64,000 nt of DNA, from positions 1-64,000 of the forward strand of contig JBJXDX010000048.1 of NCBI GenBank assembly GCA_046154585.1, in the 5' to 3' direction. Under the pieces are notes generated by a model that had not been told where the DNA came from, did not search any database, and was given only the letters and a program-made list of their open reading frames with translations. The DNA comes from CADEFX01 sp046154585. GTDB taxonomy: Bacteria > Pseudomonadota > Alphaproteobacteria > Rhizobiales > Hyphomicrobiaceae. The translations under genes were made by a program, and so were the position numbers. Positions 34,265 through 43,848 of the stretch are shown here, piece by piece (the stretch's first letter is position 1; every line of letters starts with the position of its first letter).

Positions 34265-35278
34265 TCAGGCGACGGTTGCCAAAGCCAGGTCCAGGGCCGC
34301 CTCGGCCTCGGCAATATCGGGGGTCTCGCTGGATCCAATGACCGCCCGCGCCCGCTCCAGCCGCTGCAGGGCCTTGCCCGCCAGCACTGGCACTCCCTCC
34401 ACAACCTCGCGCATCTCGGCGAGGTTCCCATTGCAATGCAGCGCCAGGTCGGAACCCGCCTGTATCACCGCCCCGGCCCGCGACCGCAGCGTCCCCGTCA
34501 GCGCCCGCATGCTCAGGTCGTCGCTCATCAGCAGGCCGTCGAAGCCGATGGCCTCGCGAATGATCGTCTGCGTCACGACCCGAGACACGCTCGCTGGTGC
34601 CGCCGCATCGATGGCGCTGAACACGACATGCGCCGTCATGGCCGCCGGCAGGTCCGCCAGGGCCCGGAACGGCACGAAGTCGGTTCGCTCGAGGTCGGCC
34701 ACCACCGTATCCACCACAGGCAAATCCACATGGCTGTCGGCGCCGGCCCGCCCATGCCCCGGCACATGCTTGACGACCGGCAGAACGCCGCCCGCCAGCA
34801 GCCCGTCCGCCACCGCCCGCCCCAAGGCGACCACCGTTGCTGGATCCCTGCCATAGGCGCGGTCGCCGATGATGTCGTGCGCGCCTTCGCAGGGCACGTC
34901 GAGCACGGGTGCGCAGTTCGTGTTGATGCCGAGACCCGTCAGCTCGCTGGCGACCAGCCGGCTCACCGCAAAAGCCGCGCGCACGGCCGCCCCAGGATCT
35001 GCCGCGTACATGGTGGCGAAGGCCCGCGCCGGCGGAAGCGTGCGCGCCACCGGCGGCTTCAGGCGCTGAACCCGCCCGCCCTCCTGGTCGATCAGGACCA
35101 GGACGTCATCATCGCCGGCCGCAGTCCTGAAGTCGGCAACGAGCTGGCGGATCTGCCCCGCCGCCCGGCAATTGCGCGCGAACAGGATCAGGCCCGCCGG
35201 CCGCGCGTCGCGCACGAACCGGCGCTCCTCGTCCGTCAGTGTCTCGCCGGACACCCCGGTGATGAAAGCACGTTGCAT
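34265..35278 (-). CDS. nagZ: Beta-N-acetylhexosaminidase NagZ (GH3)
   Basis: 337 residues. The GH3 NagZ motif KHVPGHGRAGADSHVDLP (general acid His and Asp) and DGLLMSDDLSMRAL (catalytic nucleophile Asp) are intact; LIDQEGGRVQRL is also typical. It removes GlcNAc from anhydro-muropeptides in the cytoplasm during cell-wall recycling. The start is chosen at ATG 35278, where homology begins, although no strong ribosome site is seen. It lies between the SPOR-domain gene and scpA. Confidence 0.95.
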   Translation of the reverse strand: MQRAFITGVSGETLTDEERRFVRDARPAGLILFARNCRAAGQIRQLVADFRTAAGDDDVLVLIDQEGGRVQRLKPPVARTLPPARAFATMYAADPGAAVRAAFAVSRLVASELTGLGINTNCAPVLDVPCEGAHDIIGDRAYGRDPATVVALGRAVADGLLAGGVLPVVKHVPGHGRAGADSHVDLPVVDTVVADLERTDFVPFRALADLPAAMTAHVVFSAIDAAAPASVSRVVTQTIIREAIGFDGLLMSDDLSMRALTGTLRSRAGAVIQAGSDLALHCNGNLAEMREVVEGVPVLAGKALQRLERARAVIGSSETPDIAEAEAALDLALATVA

Positions 35279-35415
35279 GGATGTGGCATGCACAGTTGGA
35301 CAGATGCAGTTTTGCAGACGGCACAAGCCGCCACGTTCAGTGCTATGCCGCCCATTTGGCCCGCGCGCAACCCGGGACAAACCCAGGTGCGAAATCGATG
35401 GCGTCTAGGCCAAGC

Positions 35416-36936
35416 TCAATACGTCGTGATCCAGCAGCCTGTGAACCCATGCGCCTTGAGCTGCGTGCACACGCTGCTGGCCGCTTCCCGCGAACCCGGA
35501 GGGCCGAGCATCAAGCGATGCCACACGCCCTTCTGGCCCAGATCGACCTCGCGCACGTCCGGCGCGCGGCCCTGCAGCACGTCGGTATACTTCTGCTGCA
35601 TGTCGGCAAACGCCTTCAGGGCATCCATCCGGCTCTTCTGCGACGACAGTACGGGAACGAAGCCATTGCCTCCGCTCGAGGCCGAGGGAATGGTACCCGC
35701 GGCCGAGGCCACCTTGGTCGATTGCGCCGGGGCCGCCAAATCGTCCCGCGGCACGACTTTCTTGACCGGGGCCCGCACCTGCGGCTCGGCAATAGGCTCG
35801 GCCTTGGCTTCGACAATGGGCTCTGCCCGGCTGATCACGCGCGGCGCCACTGCCTGCGTCGCGTTTTGGCCCTCCGACGAGGCCGTGCCGCGCAACGGCG
35901 GACGCTGCGCCGGTGTCCCTAGTCCCTCGACGAAAAGGCCCGGCACGCCCGACCCACCGCCGCCGGCCTGCTGTTGCGTCGGCGTGATCACTGGATTGGC
36001 GGCCCCCATCGACCCATCGCGATTGACGACCAGCGTGGTCACCTTGCGCGGGGCGCCGTTCGAATCCGTGTCGGACACGGCGCCAGTTTCAACAACGGTG
36101 CCGGCCGGACGGTCTTCACCGATCCGGTTCAAGAAGCGCTTGTCGGTATGCGCAATATCCTTGCCGCCGGGATCGGTCGGCTTGGACTTGGCCGGCCCCT
36201 TGTCCGCGCGCACGAGAGGTGTCTTGCCGTCAGCTCCGCTGCCGCTGAACGATTTGTAGCCGTAGGCCAGACCGCCACCGACGGCGATCGCGCCGACGAG
36301 CGCACCCACCACCACCATGGCACGCGGGCCGCGCCGCGCTGGCGGCTCATCCGCCTCCTCGCCCTCGTAAACGTAGTCTTGGTCGTGCGGTGGATGGCCG
36401 TCGTAGCCGGCGCGCGGATCGTAGGCCAGATCATCCATCGAACCGTACGTCTGCTGATGGCCCTGCTGCTGTCCGTTCCACTGGCCGCCCGTCCAGCCTT
36501 CCGCGGCCGCACTGTCGTAGCCTTGCTGGACATACGCATCATGCGCAGGCGCCTGCCGCCCGTGACCCTGTTCGGGCTGGTAGTTTGCCAAGTCGTACCC
36601 GGACGGATCGGCGTTGCCGGACCATCGCCCGGACGGCGCCTGCTGCGCCGGCCGCCTGCGGTCGTCGCTGGGCGGTGGATTCTGCGCCGCCGTCGTCCGA
36701 TTGAGCAGCGAGGCCAAGCTCCCGCGCGACAGCGCAGGTTGCTCGCGCTCACCGCCCAACTGGCGGAAGGCCTGATGCGGAAAGTGGGATTGCGGCTGCT
36801 GATGCGCATAGCCGTCGTCGTGACCACCCTGATCTGGATGATGCTGGCCGTGCGATCTGTTGTATGCGTCCTGATCTGGCTCATTTCGCCAGCGCGGCGC
36901 TCCAGCCTGAGCGTTCGGACCTTTCGCCCGTGACAT
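35416..36936 (-). CDS. SPOR-domain membrane protein
   Basis: 506 residues: long hydrophilic, Gln/Gly/Tyr-rich cytoplasmic N-terminus (about 1-205), one membrane helix (AMVVVGALVGAIAVGGGLAYGY), a disordered periplasmic linker rich in Pro/Ala/Lys, and a C-terminal SPOR domain (about 425-506, with two Cys near the end). SPOR domains bind glycan strands lacking stem peptides at division sites. It is the standard neighbour of argS and nagZ in alphaproteobacteria. No TTG/GTG issue; it starts at ATG 36936, 45 bases after the argS stop. Confidence 0.9.
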   Translation of the reverse strand: MSRAKGPNAQAGAPRWRNEPDQDAYNRSHGQHHPDQGGHDDGYAHQQPQSHFPHQAFRQLGGEREQPALSRGSLASLLNRTTAAQNPPPSDDRRRPAQQAPSGRWSGNADPSGYDLANYQPEQGHGRQAPAHDAYVQQGYDSAAAEGWTGGQWNGQQQGHQQTYGSMDDLAYDPRAGYDGHPPHDQDYVYEGEEADEPPARRGPRAMVVVGALVGAIAVGGGLAYGYKSFSGSGADGKTPLVRADKGPAKSKPTDPGGKDIAHTDKRFLNRIGEDRPAGTVVETGAVSDTDSNGAPRKVTTLVVNRDGSMGAANPVITPTQQQAGGGGSGVPGLFVEGLGTPAQRPPLRGTASSEGQNATQAVAPRVISRAEPIVEAKAEPIAEPQVRAPVKKVVPRDDLAAPAQSTKVASAAGTIPSASSGGNGFVPVLSSQKSRMDALKAFADMQQKYTDVLQGRAPDVREVDLGQKGVWHRLMLGPPGSREAASSVCTQLKAHGFTGCWITTY

Positions 36937-36980
36937 AGCGGATCCCTTCGCGCGTTCTCGATCGCCCCCGAATCGAAGAA

Positions 36981-38741
36981 TTATCGCATCTCGCTCGGTG
37001 CGTGCACACCGAGAATCCCTAAACCGGAAGTAACCACCTGTGCGCAGGACCGCGTCAGAGCCAGTCGCGCAGCGGTCAACTTCCGATCCCCTGGTTGGAT
37101 AAAGCGCAAATGTGGCGATTCATTGCCACGGCTCCACAAACTGTGAAAAGAAGCTGCCAAATCATTTAGATAGAACGCCAGCCTGTGCGGCTCATGGGCG
37201 GCGGCGGCACCCTCCACCAGGCGCGGAAACTGCGCCAGCCGCTTGATCACATCCATCTCTCCCGCATCGGTAAGGCCCGATACGTCAGCAGCAGCCACCT
37301 CCGCCCCCATGGCGTCGAGATCGGGGAAGGTCTCGCGCACATTGCGGAACACCGAATGCGCGCGTGCGTGCGCGTATTGCACATAGAAGACGGCGTTGTC
37401 CTTCGACTGCTCGATCACCTTGGCGAGATCGAAGTCGAGTGTCGCGTCGTTCTTGCGATACAGCATCATGAAGCGCACTGGGTCGCGGCCGACCTCGTCG
37501 ACGACCTCGCGCAATGTCACGAACGTGCCCGCCCGCTTCGACATCTTGACGGGCTCGCCCGCCCGCAGCAGCCGCACGAGCTGGCATACCTTGATGTCGA
37601 GATCGGCCTTGCCGTCCGACAGCGCCGCCACCGCCGCCTTCATGCGCTTGATGTAGCCCGAGTGATCGGCGCCGAAAATGTTGATGAGGTGCTTGAAGCC
37701 GCGCGCGAGCTTGTTGTGGTGATAGGCCATGTCGGACGCGAAATAGGTGTAGCCGCCATCCGACTTCAGCAGCGCGCGATCGACGTCGTCGCCGAACTCG
37801 GTCGCCTTGAACAGCGTCTGCTCGCGGTCCTCCCAATCGTCGGCCTCGTGCCCCTTCGGTTTTTCGAGGCGTCCTTCGTACACGAGCCCCTTGGCGCGCA
37901 GCTCGTTGACGGTCTGGGCCACTTCGTCGCGGTTGCCGCTGGTCAACGACCGCTCGGAGAAAAACACATCATGTCGAATGTTGAGCGCGGCCAGATCCTC
38001 GCGGATCTGCGCAAGCATATCGCCGATCGCCACCGCCCGCACGTCCGGGAGCCACTCGGCTTCCGGTTTGTCGAGCAGCGAACGCCCGAACGCCTTCGCC
38101 AATCCCTCACCGACCGGCTTCAAATAGTCGCCCGGATACAGCCCTTGCGGAATCTGGCCGATGTCCTCGCCCAGCGCCTCGCGATAACGCAGGTAGGCGG
38201 AACGCGCCAGCACGTCCACCTGCGCGCCCGCGTCATTGATGTAGTACTCGCGCGTCACCTTGTAGCCGGCGAACGCCAGCAGGTTGGCCAGCGCATCCCC
38301 GAACACCGCGCCGCGGCAATGCCCGACGTGCATGGGCCCGGTCGGATTGGCCGATACGTACTCGACGTTGATTTCCTCTCCGCGGCCTAGAGTGCTTCGC
38401 CCATAGGCGTTTCCCTCTTTGATGATGGACGTCACGACGCCCTGCCACATCGACGGCGCCAGCGTGATGTTGAGAAAGCCCGGCCCCGCCACCGCGACCT
38501 TTACGAAGCCTCGCTCGCTTGCGAGCTCGGCCGCCAGCTTCTCGGCGATATCGCGCGGCTTGGCGCGCGCCGCCTTGGCCAGCACCATGGCGACGTTGCT
38601 CGCCACGTCGCCGTGCGCGGCATCCTTCACCGGCTCGACGTCGATGCTGCCGACGACAAGATCCGCCGGCAGATCGCCCCGGGCCTGCAGGGCCGCGAGC
38701 GCGGATTTGATGCGCTCCTCGACGTGCGCGAATACGTTCAT
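36981..38741 (-). CDS. argS: Arginyl-tRNA synthetase
   Basis: 586 residues. N-terminal additional domain (MNVFAHVEERIKSALAAL), HIGH-type motif NPTGPMHVGHCRGAVFGD, KMSKS-type motif PVKMSKRAGTFVTL (shared by alphaproteobacterial enzymes) and a DALR anticodon-binding C-terminus (RLAQFPRLVEGAA...HRLAFYLNDLAASFHSLW). ATG 38741 has GAGG 7 bases upstream; an extension of ten codons is possible but unsupported. It is 51 bases after the dgt stop. Confidence 0.96.
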   Translation of the reverse strand: MNVFAHVEERIKSALAALQARGDLPADLVVGSIDVEPVKDAAHGDVASNVAMVLAKAARAKPRDIAEKLAAELASERGFVKVAVAGPGFLNITLAPSMWQGVVTSIIKEGNAYGRSTLGRGEEINVEYVSANPTGPMHVGHCRGAVFGDALANLLAFAGYKVTREYYINDAGAQVDVLARSAYLRYREALGEDIGQIPQGLYPGDYLKPVGEGLAKAFGRSLLDKPEAEWLPDVRAVAIGDMLAQIREDLAALNIRHDVFFSERSLTSGNRDEVAQTVNELRAKGLVYEGRLEKPKGHEADDWEDREQTLFKATEFGDDVDRALLKSDGGYTYFASDMAYHHNKLARGFKHLINIFGADHSGYIKRMKAAVAALSDGKADLDIKVCQLVRLLRAGEPVKMSKRAGTFVTLREVVDEVGRDPVRFMMLYRKNDATLDFDLAKVIEQSKDNAVFYVQYAHARAHSVFRNVRETFPDLDAMGAEVAAADVSGLTDAGEMDVIKRLAQFPRLVEGAAAAHEPHRLAFYLNDLAASFHSLWSRGNESPHLRFIQPGDRKLTAARLALTRSCAQVVTSGLGILGVHAPSEMR

Positions 38742-38792
38742 GCCTGGTCCTCGATCGGCGGCGTTTGTCACGCTATTGGCCGAAGGCGCCGA

Positions 38793-40034
38793 CTATCCCA
38801 AATCCGGGGTAGCGTCAAACAGCCGCCTATGCTCCGCCACCGCATAGCGATCCGTCATCCCCGCAATGAAATCCGCGATGCGTTCCGCCCGCTCGGGGTC
38901 GGCAAGCCCCGCAAATGCAGTGCTGCGCCATCCCGGCAACACCGAGGCATCGCCCATATAGCGCGCGAACAGCTCGCGCACGATGCTCTCCGCATTGCCC
39001 ATCTCGTGCATCACCCGCGGATGCCGGTAGACCGTGCGGAACAGATACGCGCGCAGCCCCTTGAGCTCATCGCGCCTCGCGTCCGAGAACACCACCACCG
39101 CCGCGCCGGCATGGCGTACGTCGTCAAGAGAACGCGCCCCGACCCGCGCCAGTCGCGCCCGCGACTCCGTCACGACGTCATCGATCATGGCCGTGATCAT
39201 GCGCCGGTTGACCTCGTAGATCATGCGCCCGCGATCCATCTCGCTCGCCGCACCGCCCAGCGCACGCACGAAGCCGCCAACGAACGGCACATCGGCAAGC
39301 TCCGCGATTTCGATCAGCCCCGCCCGCAAGCCATCGTCGATATCGTGATTGTTGTAGGCGATGTCGTCGGCGATCGACGCCACCTGCGCCTCCGCAGACG
39401 CATAGAGATCGAGGTTGAGCTGTTCCGCCAGCCCCACCCGCGCAATGACCTCCCGCAGCACATCATGGTGCCCGGGCGACGTTCCTGCCGGCGCCAGCGG
39501 ACCGTTGTGCTTGGCCAACCCTTCCAGCGTCTCGAATGTCAGGTTGAGCCCGTCGAACTCCGCGTACTTGCGCTCGAGCCCCGTCACCACCTTGAAGCTC
39601 TGCGCGTTGTGGTCGAAGCCGCCGTAGGCCGCCATCGCCGCATTGAGCGCGCGCTCGCCAGCATGACCGAACGGAGGGTGCCCGAGATCGTGCGCCAGCG
39701 CCAGCGCCTCGGCCAGGTCCTCGTCGAGTTGCAGCAGCCGCGCCATGGAGCGGGCGATCTGCGACACCTCCAGCGTATGCGTCAGCCGCGTGCGGAAATG
39801 ATCGCCCTCGTGCAGCAGGAACACCTGGGTCTTATACGTCAGCCGCCGGAACGCGGTCGCATGCACGATGCGGTCCCGGTCACGCTGGAACGGCGTGCGC
39901 ATGGGACACGGCGCCTCCGGGAACGCCCGTCCCCGGCTCCGCGCCGCATCGGCCGCATACGCCGCCAGCCCACGCGCGGCGCGTGGCCCGGCCTCCACAG
40001 CGCTGTCTTCCCTATCCGCCACGATCCTTCCCAT
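38793..40034 (-). CDS. dgt: dGTP triphosphohydrolase-like HD-domain protein
   Basis: 413 residues. HD-domain metal ligands: RLTHTLEVSQIAR (first H), ALAHDLGHPPFGHAGE (HD pair), and D further on in ASIADDIAYNNHDIDDGL. The N-terminal FQRDRDRIVHATAFRRLTYKTQVF is characteristic of the dGTPase family. It cleaves dNTPs to nucleosides plus triphosphate. ATG 40034 (GAGG 8 bases upstream) is preferred; a longer reading to 40094 would run through a REP-like element. Divergent from erpA. Confidence 0.93.
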   Translation of the reverse strand: MGRIVADREDSAVEAGPRAARGLAAYAADAARSRGRAFPEAPCPMRTPFQRDRDRIVHATAFRRLTYKTQVFLLHEGDHFRTRLTHTLEVSQIARSMARLLQLDEDLAEALALAHDLGHPPFGHAGERALNAAMAAYGGFDHNAQSFKVVTGLERKYAEFDGLNLTFETLEGLAKHNGPLAPAGTSPGHHDVLREVIARVGLAEQLNLDLYASAEAQVASIADDIAYNNHDIDDGLRAGLIEIAELADVPFVGGFVRALGGAASEMDRGRMIYEVNRRMITAMIDDVVTESRARLARVGARSLDDVRHAGAAVVVFSDARRDELKGLRAYLFRTVYRHPRVMHEMGNAESIVRELFARYMGDASVLPGWRSTAFAGLADPERAERIADFIAGMTDRYAVAEHRRLFDATPDLG

Positions 40035-40037
40035 CCC

Positions 40038-40212
40038 GTCATCCTCGCCCGAGCGCGCAAAAGGCGTGTCGAAGGGCGGGGATCCAGCAGTCATGCCGGA
40101 GGCGTGCTTCGCACGACATTCGTCGAAGACACCTTAATATTGAGCCTTCGGCCCTTTCTACGCTGGGTCCCCGAGACGGCTCCGGCTTGCGCCTACGCCG
40201 CTCGAGGATGAC
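40038..40212. repeat. Pair of REP-like elements between dgt and erpA
   Basis: GTCATCCTCGCCCGAGCGCG...GGGCGGGGATCCAG (40038-40088) and the inversely oriented CTGGGTCCCCGAGAC...CGCTCGAGGATGAC (40163-40212). They belong to a variant of the REP-like family seen at 28.8-29.5 kb and sit in the divergent promoter region. Confidence 0.65.
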
Positions 40213-40308
40213 GAATAGCCGCCGTTTGACTTTGACCGGCGAGCACCTATCTTATAGGAATCGCGGGATTATTTCGAATGTGCTTTGCCCGCGGAAACGG
40301 AACGGCTG

Positions 40309-40632
40309 ATGGACGTGCTCCTGACTGAGCGGGCTGCCCGGCGCATTTCGGAAATCGCCGCAATCGAGCCCCAGAACCCATTTCTCCGCGTCAGCGTCGA
40401 CGGCGGCGGCTGCTCGGGCTTCCAGTATCGATTCGATCTGGTGGCGGCAAGCGAGCCCGACGACATCGTGATCGAGCGCGACGGCGCAACCGTCCTGATC
40501 GATCCCGTGTCGCTCCCCTACATGGCGGGCTCCGAGATCGACTTCGCCGACGAACTGATCGGCGCCTCCTTCAAGATCAAGAACCCCAACGCCACCGCCT
40601 CCTGCGGCTGCGGCACCAGCTTCTCGATCTAG
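40309..40632 (+). CDS. erpA: Iron-sulfur cluster insertion protein ErpA / A-type carrier
   Basis: 107 residues of the HesB/IscA fold with the three cluster-binding cysteines: GGGCSGFQY and the C-terminal CGCGTSF. It delivers [4Fe-4S] clusters to apo-proteins such as respiratory and isoprenoid enzymes. ATG 40309 gives the family length; an in-frame TTG eight codons earlier is possible. In many Rhizobiales erpA is divergent from dgt, as here, and followed by xth; in this genome xth lies 8 kb away. Confidence 0.93.
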   Translation: MDVLLTERAARRISEIAAIEPQNPFLRVSVDGGGCSGFQYRFDLVAASEPDDIVIERDGATVLIDPVSLPYMAGSEIDFADELIGASFKIKNPNATASCGCGTSFSI

Positions 40633-40968
40633 GCCCGCTCCTAAGCTCCAAACTCTGAATTTGCGTCCCCGGACGGCGCGCGGCAGCGCGACGATCCGGG
40701 GTCTTCACCCTTCGCCATCATGCACAGCTCCATCCCCAATCTTTGATCACCGCTGCGCCTTCTCATTACCGGGGAAGATCCCGGATGGCCGCGCGTCGCG
40801 CCATAGGCGCCAACGCGCCGCCTCCGGGAACGCAAAGGGAGAGCATTGGCCTACACGCACCGCACACGGACATTTGAGGCGCCTGTTCCTTGCGTGACTG
40901 CCACGCGGGCCCAAATGAGCGATCGTGCCGCGCAGGATCAGCGCGAACTAGGCTCACAGAGGCGTGTC
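40633..40968. repeat. Intergenic stretch with REP-like palindromes
   Basis: About 335 bases without a supported gene. It contains GTCCCCGGA...TCCGGGGTC (40665-40703), with a GC-rich inner palindrome, and a second CCGGGGAAGATCCCGG element near 40770-40785. They look like further REP-family units. The short open frames across them lack ribosome sites or homology. Confidence 0.5.
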
Positions 40969-41184
40969 ATGGACGGCCAGACAATCGGTTTCCAGTTTCA
41001 GGAGAGCTCGCAGCAGGCGCAGGTGACGGGCGCGCGCCGCGCGGCCCTCGACACCGCGCTGAAGGCAGCCGCCAAGCTCTACACGCACGCGGAGTACCTC
41101 GAGCTCGAGCGCGACGTCACGGCCGGCAAGGTCGACGTGCGCGTGTATGACGAGGGGCTCGTGCTGATGCGGACGGGTGGGTAG
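40969..41184 (+). CDS. Small hypothetical protein
   Basis: 71 residues, mostly helical and charged, with ALDTALKAAAKLYTHAEYLELERDVTAGKVDVRVY. No family recognised. Support for it being a gene: GAGG 6 bases before the ATG, codon use like neighbours, and no overlap. An in-frame extension to 40846 is open but crosses the repeat region and lacks a ribosome site. It stands alone between erpA and the MFS exporter. Confidence 0.55.
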   Translation: MDGQTIGFQFQESSQQAQVTGARRAALDTALKAAAKLYTHAEYLELERDVTAGKVDVRVYDEGLVLMRTGG

Positions 41185-41319
41185 CGGCCGCTCGCTTGGC
41201 CACAATCAGTCCACCCCCGCCCCTGCACCAGGCAACTGCCTGCTCCCCGTCATCGAAGTGTCACACGTGACGCCCCGGTGCTAGTCTCTACAAAAAGGGA
41301 CGACACCGGGGACGGATAA

Positions 41320-42840
41320 GTGACGCCCGACGAGGACCAGCCCGCGCTGCCGCTGACGGTATCGCGGCGCATCTTTGTGCTGATCACCGTGGTCGTCGCC
41401 TCGACCGCGTTCAACGCGGCCACCTTCTCCGTCGCCGCCATCCTGCCGCAGGTGCAGGGCTCCCTCTCCGCCACCCAGGACGAGGTCTCCTGGACCGTCA
41501 CCTTCTATATCCTGGCCACCGCCGTCACCATGCCCATGACCGGCTGGCTCGTGGCCCGCCTCGGCCGCGGCCGCCTGCAGTTCTGGAGCCTGTTCGGCTT
41601 CACCCTCTCCACCATCATGTGCGCGTTCGCGACCTCGCTCGAAAGCCTCGTGGCCTGGCGCCTCGTGCAGGGCGCCACGGGCGCGCCGATCCAGCCGCTC
41701 GGCCAGACCATCCTGCTCGACGTCTTCCCGCGCCATCAGCACGGGCTCGTGATCGCCATCTTCGGCACGACCAACACCATCGGCCCGGTGCTCGGCCCCA
41801 CCTTCGCCGGCTACCTCGCCGAGGCCTACGGCTGGCGCTGGGGCTTCTTCATGATCGTGCCCGTGGCCGTCGCCGCTTGCATCGCCGCGCGCTTCGCGCT
41901 GCCCGAGGACGCGCGCCGCAGCAAGGTGTCGCTCGACTGGATCGGCTTCCTGTCGCTCTCCATCGCCATTGCCGCCACCCAGTTCGTGCTCTCGCGCGGC
42001 CAGCGCCTCGACTGGTTCGACTCCTCCGAGATCATCATCGAGACCTGCATCGCCGCGCTCGCGCTCTACATCTTCGTCGTCCACACCTTCACCACGCCCA
42101 CGCCTTATCTCAGTCCGCGGCTGCTCTTCGACCGCAACTACACCATCGGCGTCGCGCTCATCGTCATCTTCGGCATGCTCAACTTCACGCCAATGGTGCT
42201 GCTGCCGCCCATGCTGCAGAACCAGCTCGGCTATCCCGACGGCCTCATCGGCTTCGTCGTGAGCTGGCGCGGCGCCGGCGTCATGGTGGGCTCGTTCACC
42301 TCCATCTTCGCCCAGCGCTTCGATCCGCGCGTCGGCATGGTCGCCGGATTCGGCATGCAGATCGTGTCCGGCGTCTGGCTGACCAGCCTCAACCTCGATG
42401 CCCAACTCTGGGCTCTGTGCGCCAATGCCTTCCTTCAGGGTTGCGCGGTCGGCCTCATCTGGACGCCCATCGTCACCACCGCCTTCCGCACGCTCGACCA
42501 CTCGCTGCGGCCCGAAGGTATCGCCGTGCTGCATCTCATGCGCAGCATCGGCAGCAGCTTCTTCATCTCCATCACGGTCGCCGAGATCGTGCGCACCACC
42601 ACCGCCAACTACGGCCGCATGACGGAGGTGCTCTCGCCGTACAATAAATCGCTGAGCGTTCCCGCCATCACGGGCGGCTGGCACACCGACACCGTCACCG
42701 GCATGGCCAAGCTCGCCCAGGAGATCGACCGCCAGGCCGCTATGCTCGGCTACATGAACGCCTTCATCCTCTACACCGCCATGTCCGTCATCGCCATTCC
42801 GCTGGTGCTCCTGCTCGGCGGACGGCGGCGGAATGCATAG
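41320..42840 (+). CDS. MFS multidrug exporter, DHA2 (14-TMS, EmrB/QacA-like) family
   Basis: 506 residues with about 14 membrane segments. DEVSWTVTFYILATAVTMPMTGWLVARLGRGR is the motif A region and WRLVQGATGAPIQPLGQTILLD the motif B/C region typical of EmrB-like drug:H+ antiporters. The start is GTG 41320 with GGGGACGG upstream. No emrA-type adaptor gene is adjacent. The last about 145 bases recur at 45494-45641, showing a duplication or paralogue remnant downstream. Confidence 0.92.
   Translation: MTPDEDQPALPLTVSRRIFVLITVVVASTAFNAATFSVAAILPQVQGSLSATQDEVSWTVTFYILATAVTMPMTGWLVARLGRGRLQFWSLFGFTLSTIMCAFATSLESLVAWRLVQGATGAPIQPLGQTILLDVFPRHQHGLVIAIFGTTNTIGPVLGPTFAGYLAEAYGWRWGFFMIVPVAVAACIAARFALPEDARRSKVSLDWIGFLSLSIAIAATQFVLSRGQRLDWFDSSEIIIETCIAALALYIFVVHTFTTPTPYLSPRLLFDRNYTIGVALIVIFGMLNFTPMVLLPPMLQNQLGYPDGLIGFVVSWRGAGVMVGSFTSIFAQRFDPRVGMVAGFGMQIVSGVWLTSLNLDAQLWALCANAFLQGCAVGLIWTPIVTTAFRTLDHSLRPEGIAVLHLMRSIGSSFFISITVAEIVRTTTANYGRMTEVLSPYNKSLSVPAITGGWHTDTVTGMAKLAQEIDRQAAMLGYMNAFILYTAMSVIAIPLVLLLGGRRRNA
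42696..42840 (+). repeat. Direct repeat, copy 1: 3' end of the MFS gene
   Basis: The final 145 bases of the MFS gene match 45494-45641. The first about 110 bases differ at one position; the last about 30 differ more (ending GGRRRNA here, GGRRRGGA in the other copy). Evidence for a duplication or recombination event around the intervening 2.65 kb. Confidence 0.9.
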
Positions 42841-43042
42841 CCATTCGTTGTCCGTCTTAATCACGGATCGAGCAACCAAGGCGTGAACTCCTCGTAGAGC
42901 CAGAGCGCGACTGCCTGTGCGACGACACGAATGCAGGAACTTGCGTCAGGGATGTCGTGGCCGTTTGCGGCTTACGCGCAACAGCCGGCTCTGCCGGTGA
43001 TGGATTTCTCAACTGCTGCAGTGGCAGGCCGCATCGAGGATG

Positions 43043-43741
43043 TCAGCCTGCAGGGCCCGTGGCGAAGCGGGAGACCGGCCTGATGTGCGCGAACATGCTG
43101 CGGGCATTCCAAGTTGGAAAGGCCCTTATCAGCGACGACGGGCCGTCGAGTTGGATGCGGCCCCCACCTGTGGCTTGGCCCCAGGAGAGCTGGCCGGCGT
43201 GCCATTTGATGAAAGCTTCGGCATCCGCCGTGATGAAGAGGTCCTCGTCGAAGCCGGGGTTCGTCTTGCAGATCTCGGTGTCTCCGAATTCAATGATTAG
43301 CCAATAGCGTTCGGCGCGCGCCCGGCCGGTGAAGTCGAAACGGATGACGACGCGTCGATTCGGAAGCCGGTCTCGGCGGAGCGCGTTGCACATCGACCAA
43401 AGGGCGACAAAGGGGTCGAGGTGCTGGGGGGCAATCTCGAGCCAACGCGCACCCCACTCGCCAAGCGACTGGCAGACCGTGAAGAGCTCATGGCCGGCAG
43501 ACGTGAGCTTGTAGTTGTGCCCTCGCCCGTCGGGCTTCGGTGCCGACTCGACGACACCGAGCCGTTCGAGCTGCCTGAGCCGCTGCGCGAGCAGCGTACC
43601 GGAGAGGCCGGGCGCGCCCGCCCGGATCTCACTGAAGTTGCCGCAGCCAAGGTACAGATTGCGGACGATCAGCGGTGTCCAGCGCTCGGCGAAAATCTCG
43701 GCGCCGCGTGCAATAGGGCAGTACTGTCCGTACGTCCTCAC
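43043..43741 (-). CDS. HxlR-family winged-helix transcriptional regulator
   Basis: 232 residues. The HxlR core is clear: YCPIARGAEIFAERWTPLIVRNLYLG, FSEIRAGAPGLSGTLLAQRLRQLERLGVV, and YKLTSAGHELFTVCQSLGEWG. A C-terminal SCP2-like/sterol-carrier-type region follows (about 110-232), as in the longer HxlR members. The likely start is GTG 43741; frames further upstream run into the divergent gene's promoter. Divergent from the acyl-CoA-dehydrogenase-like monooxygenase across about 107 bases, so it probably controls that gene. Confidence 0.85.
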   Translation of the reverse strand: MRTYGQYCPIARGAEIFAERWTPLIVRNLYLGCGNFSEIRAGAPGLSGTLLAQRLRQLERLGVVESAPKPDGRGHNYKLTSAGHELFTVCQSLGEWGARWLEIAPQHLDPFVALWSMCNALRRDRLPNRRVVIRFDFTGRARAERYWLIIEFGDTEICKTNPGFDEDLFITADAEAFIKWHAGQLSWGQATGGGRIQLDGPSSLIRAFPTWNARSMFAHIRPVSRFATGPAG

Positions 43742-43848
43742 AACCGCAGTGTTGCGCACCGGCCTTCGATTGTGGAGTCCAGATTTTTGACTATACGGAC
43801 CCAATCCGCCGTAGTCCGATGTGCCCTCTTCGAAAAGAGGAGGCTGCC

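Noticed and set aside
33983..36259. 758-codon open frame on the plus strand
   Set aside because: Antisense to scpA, nagZ and the SPOR-domain gene, all of which have clear family motifs.
42841..43042. Minus-strand stretch ending ALWLYEEFTPWLLDP as the end of a LysR-type regulator
   Set aside because: Only about 34 codons are open and the resemblance is too weak to call a remnant.
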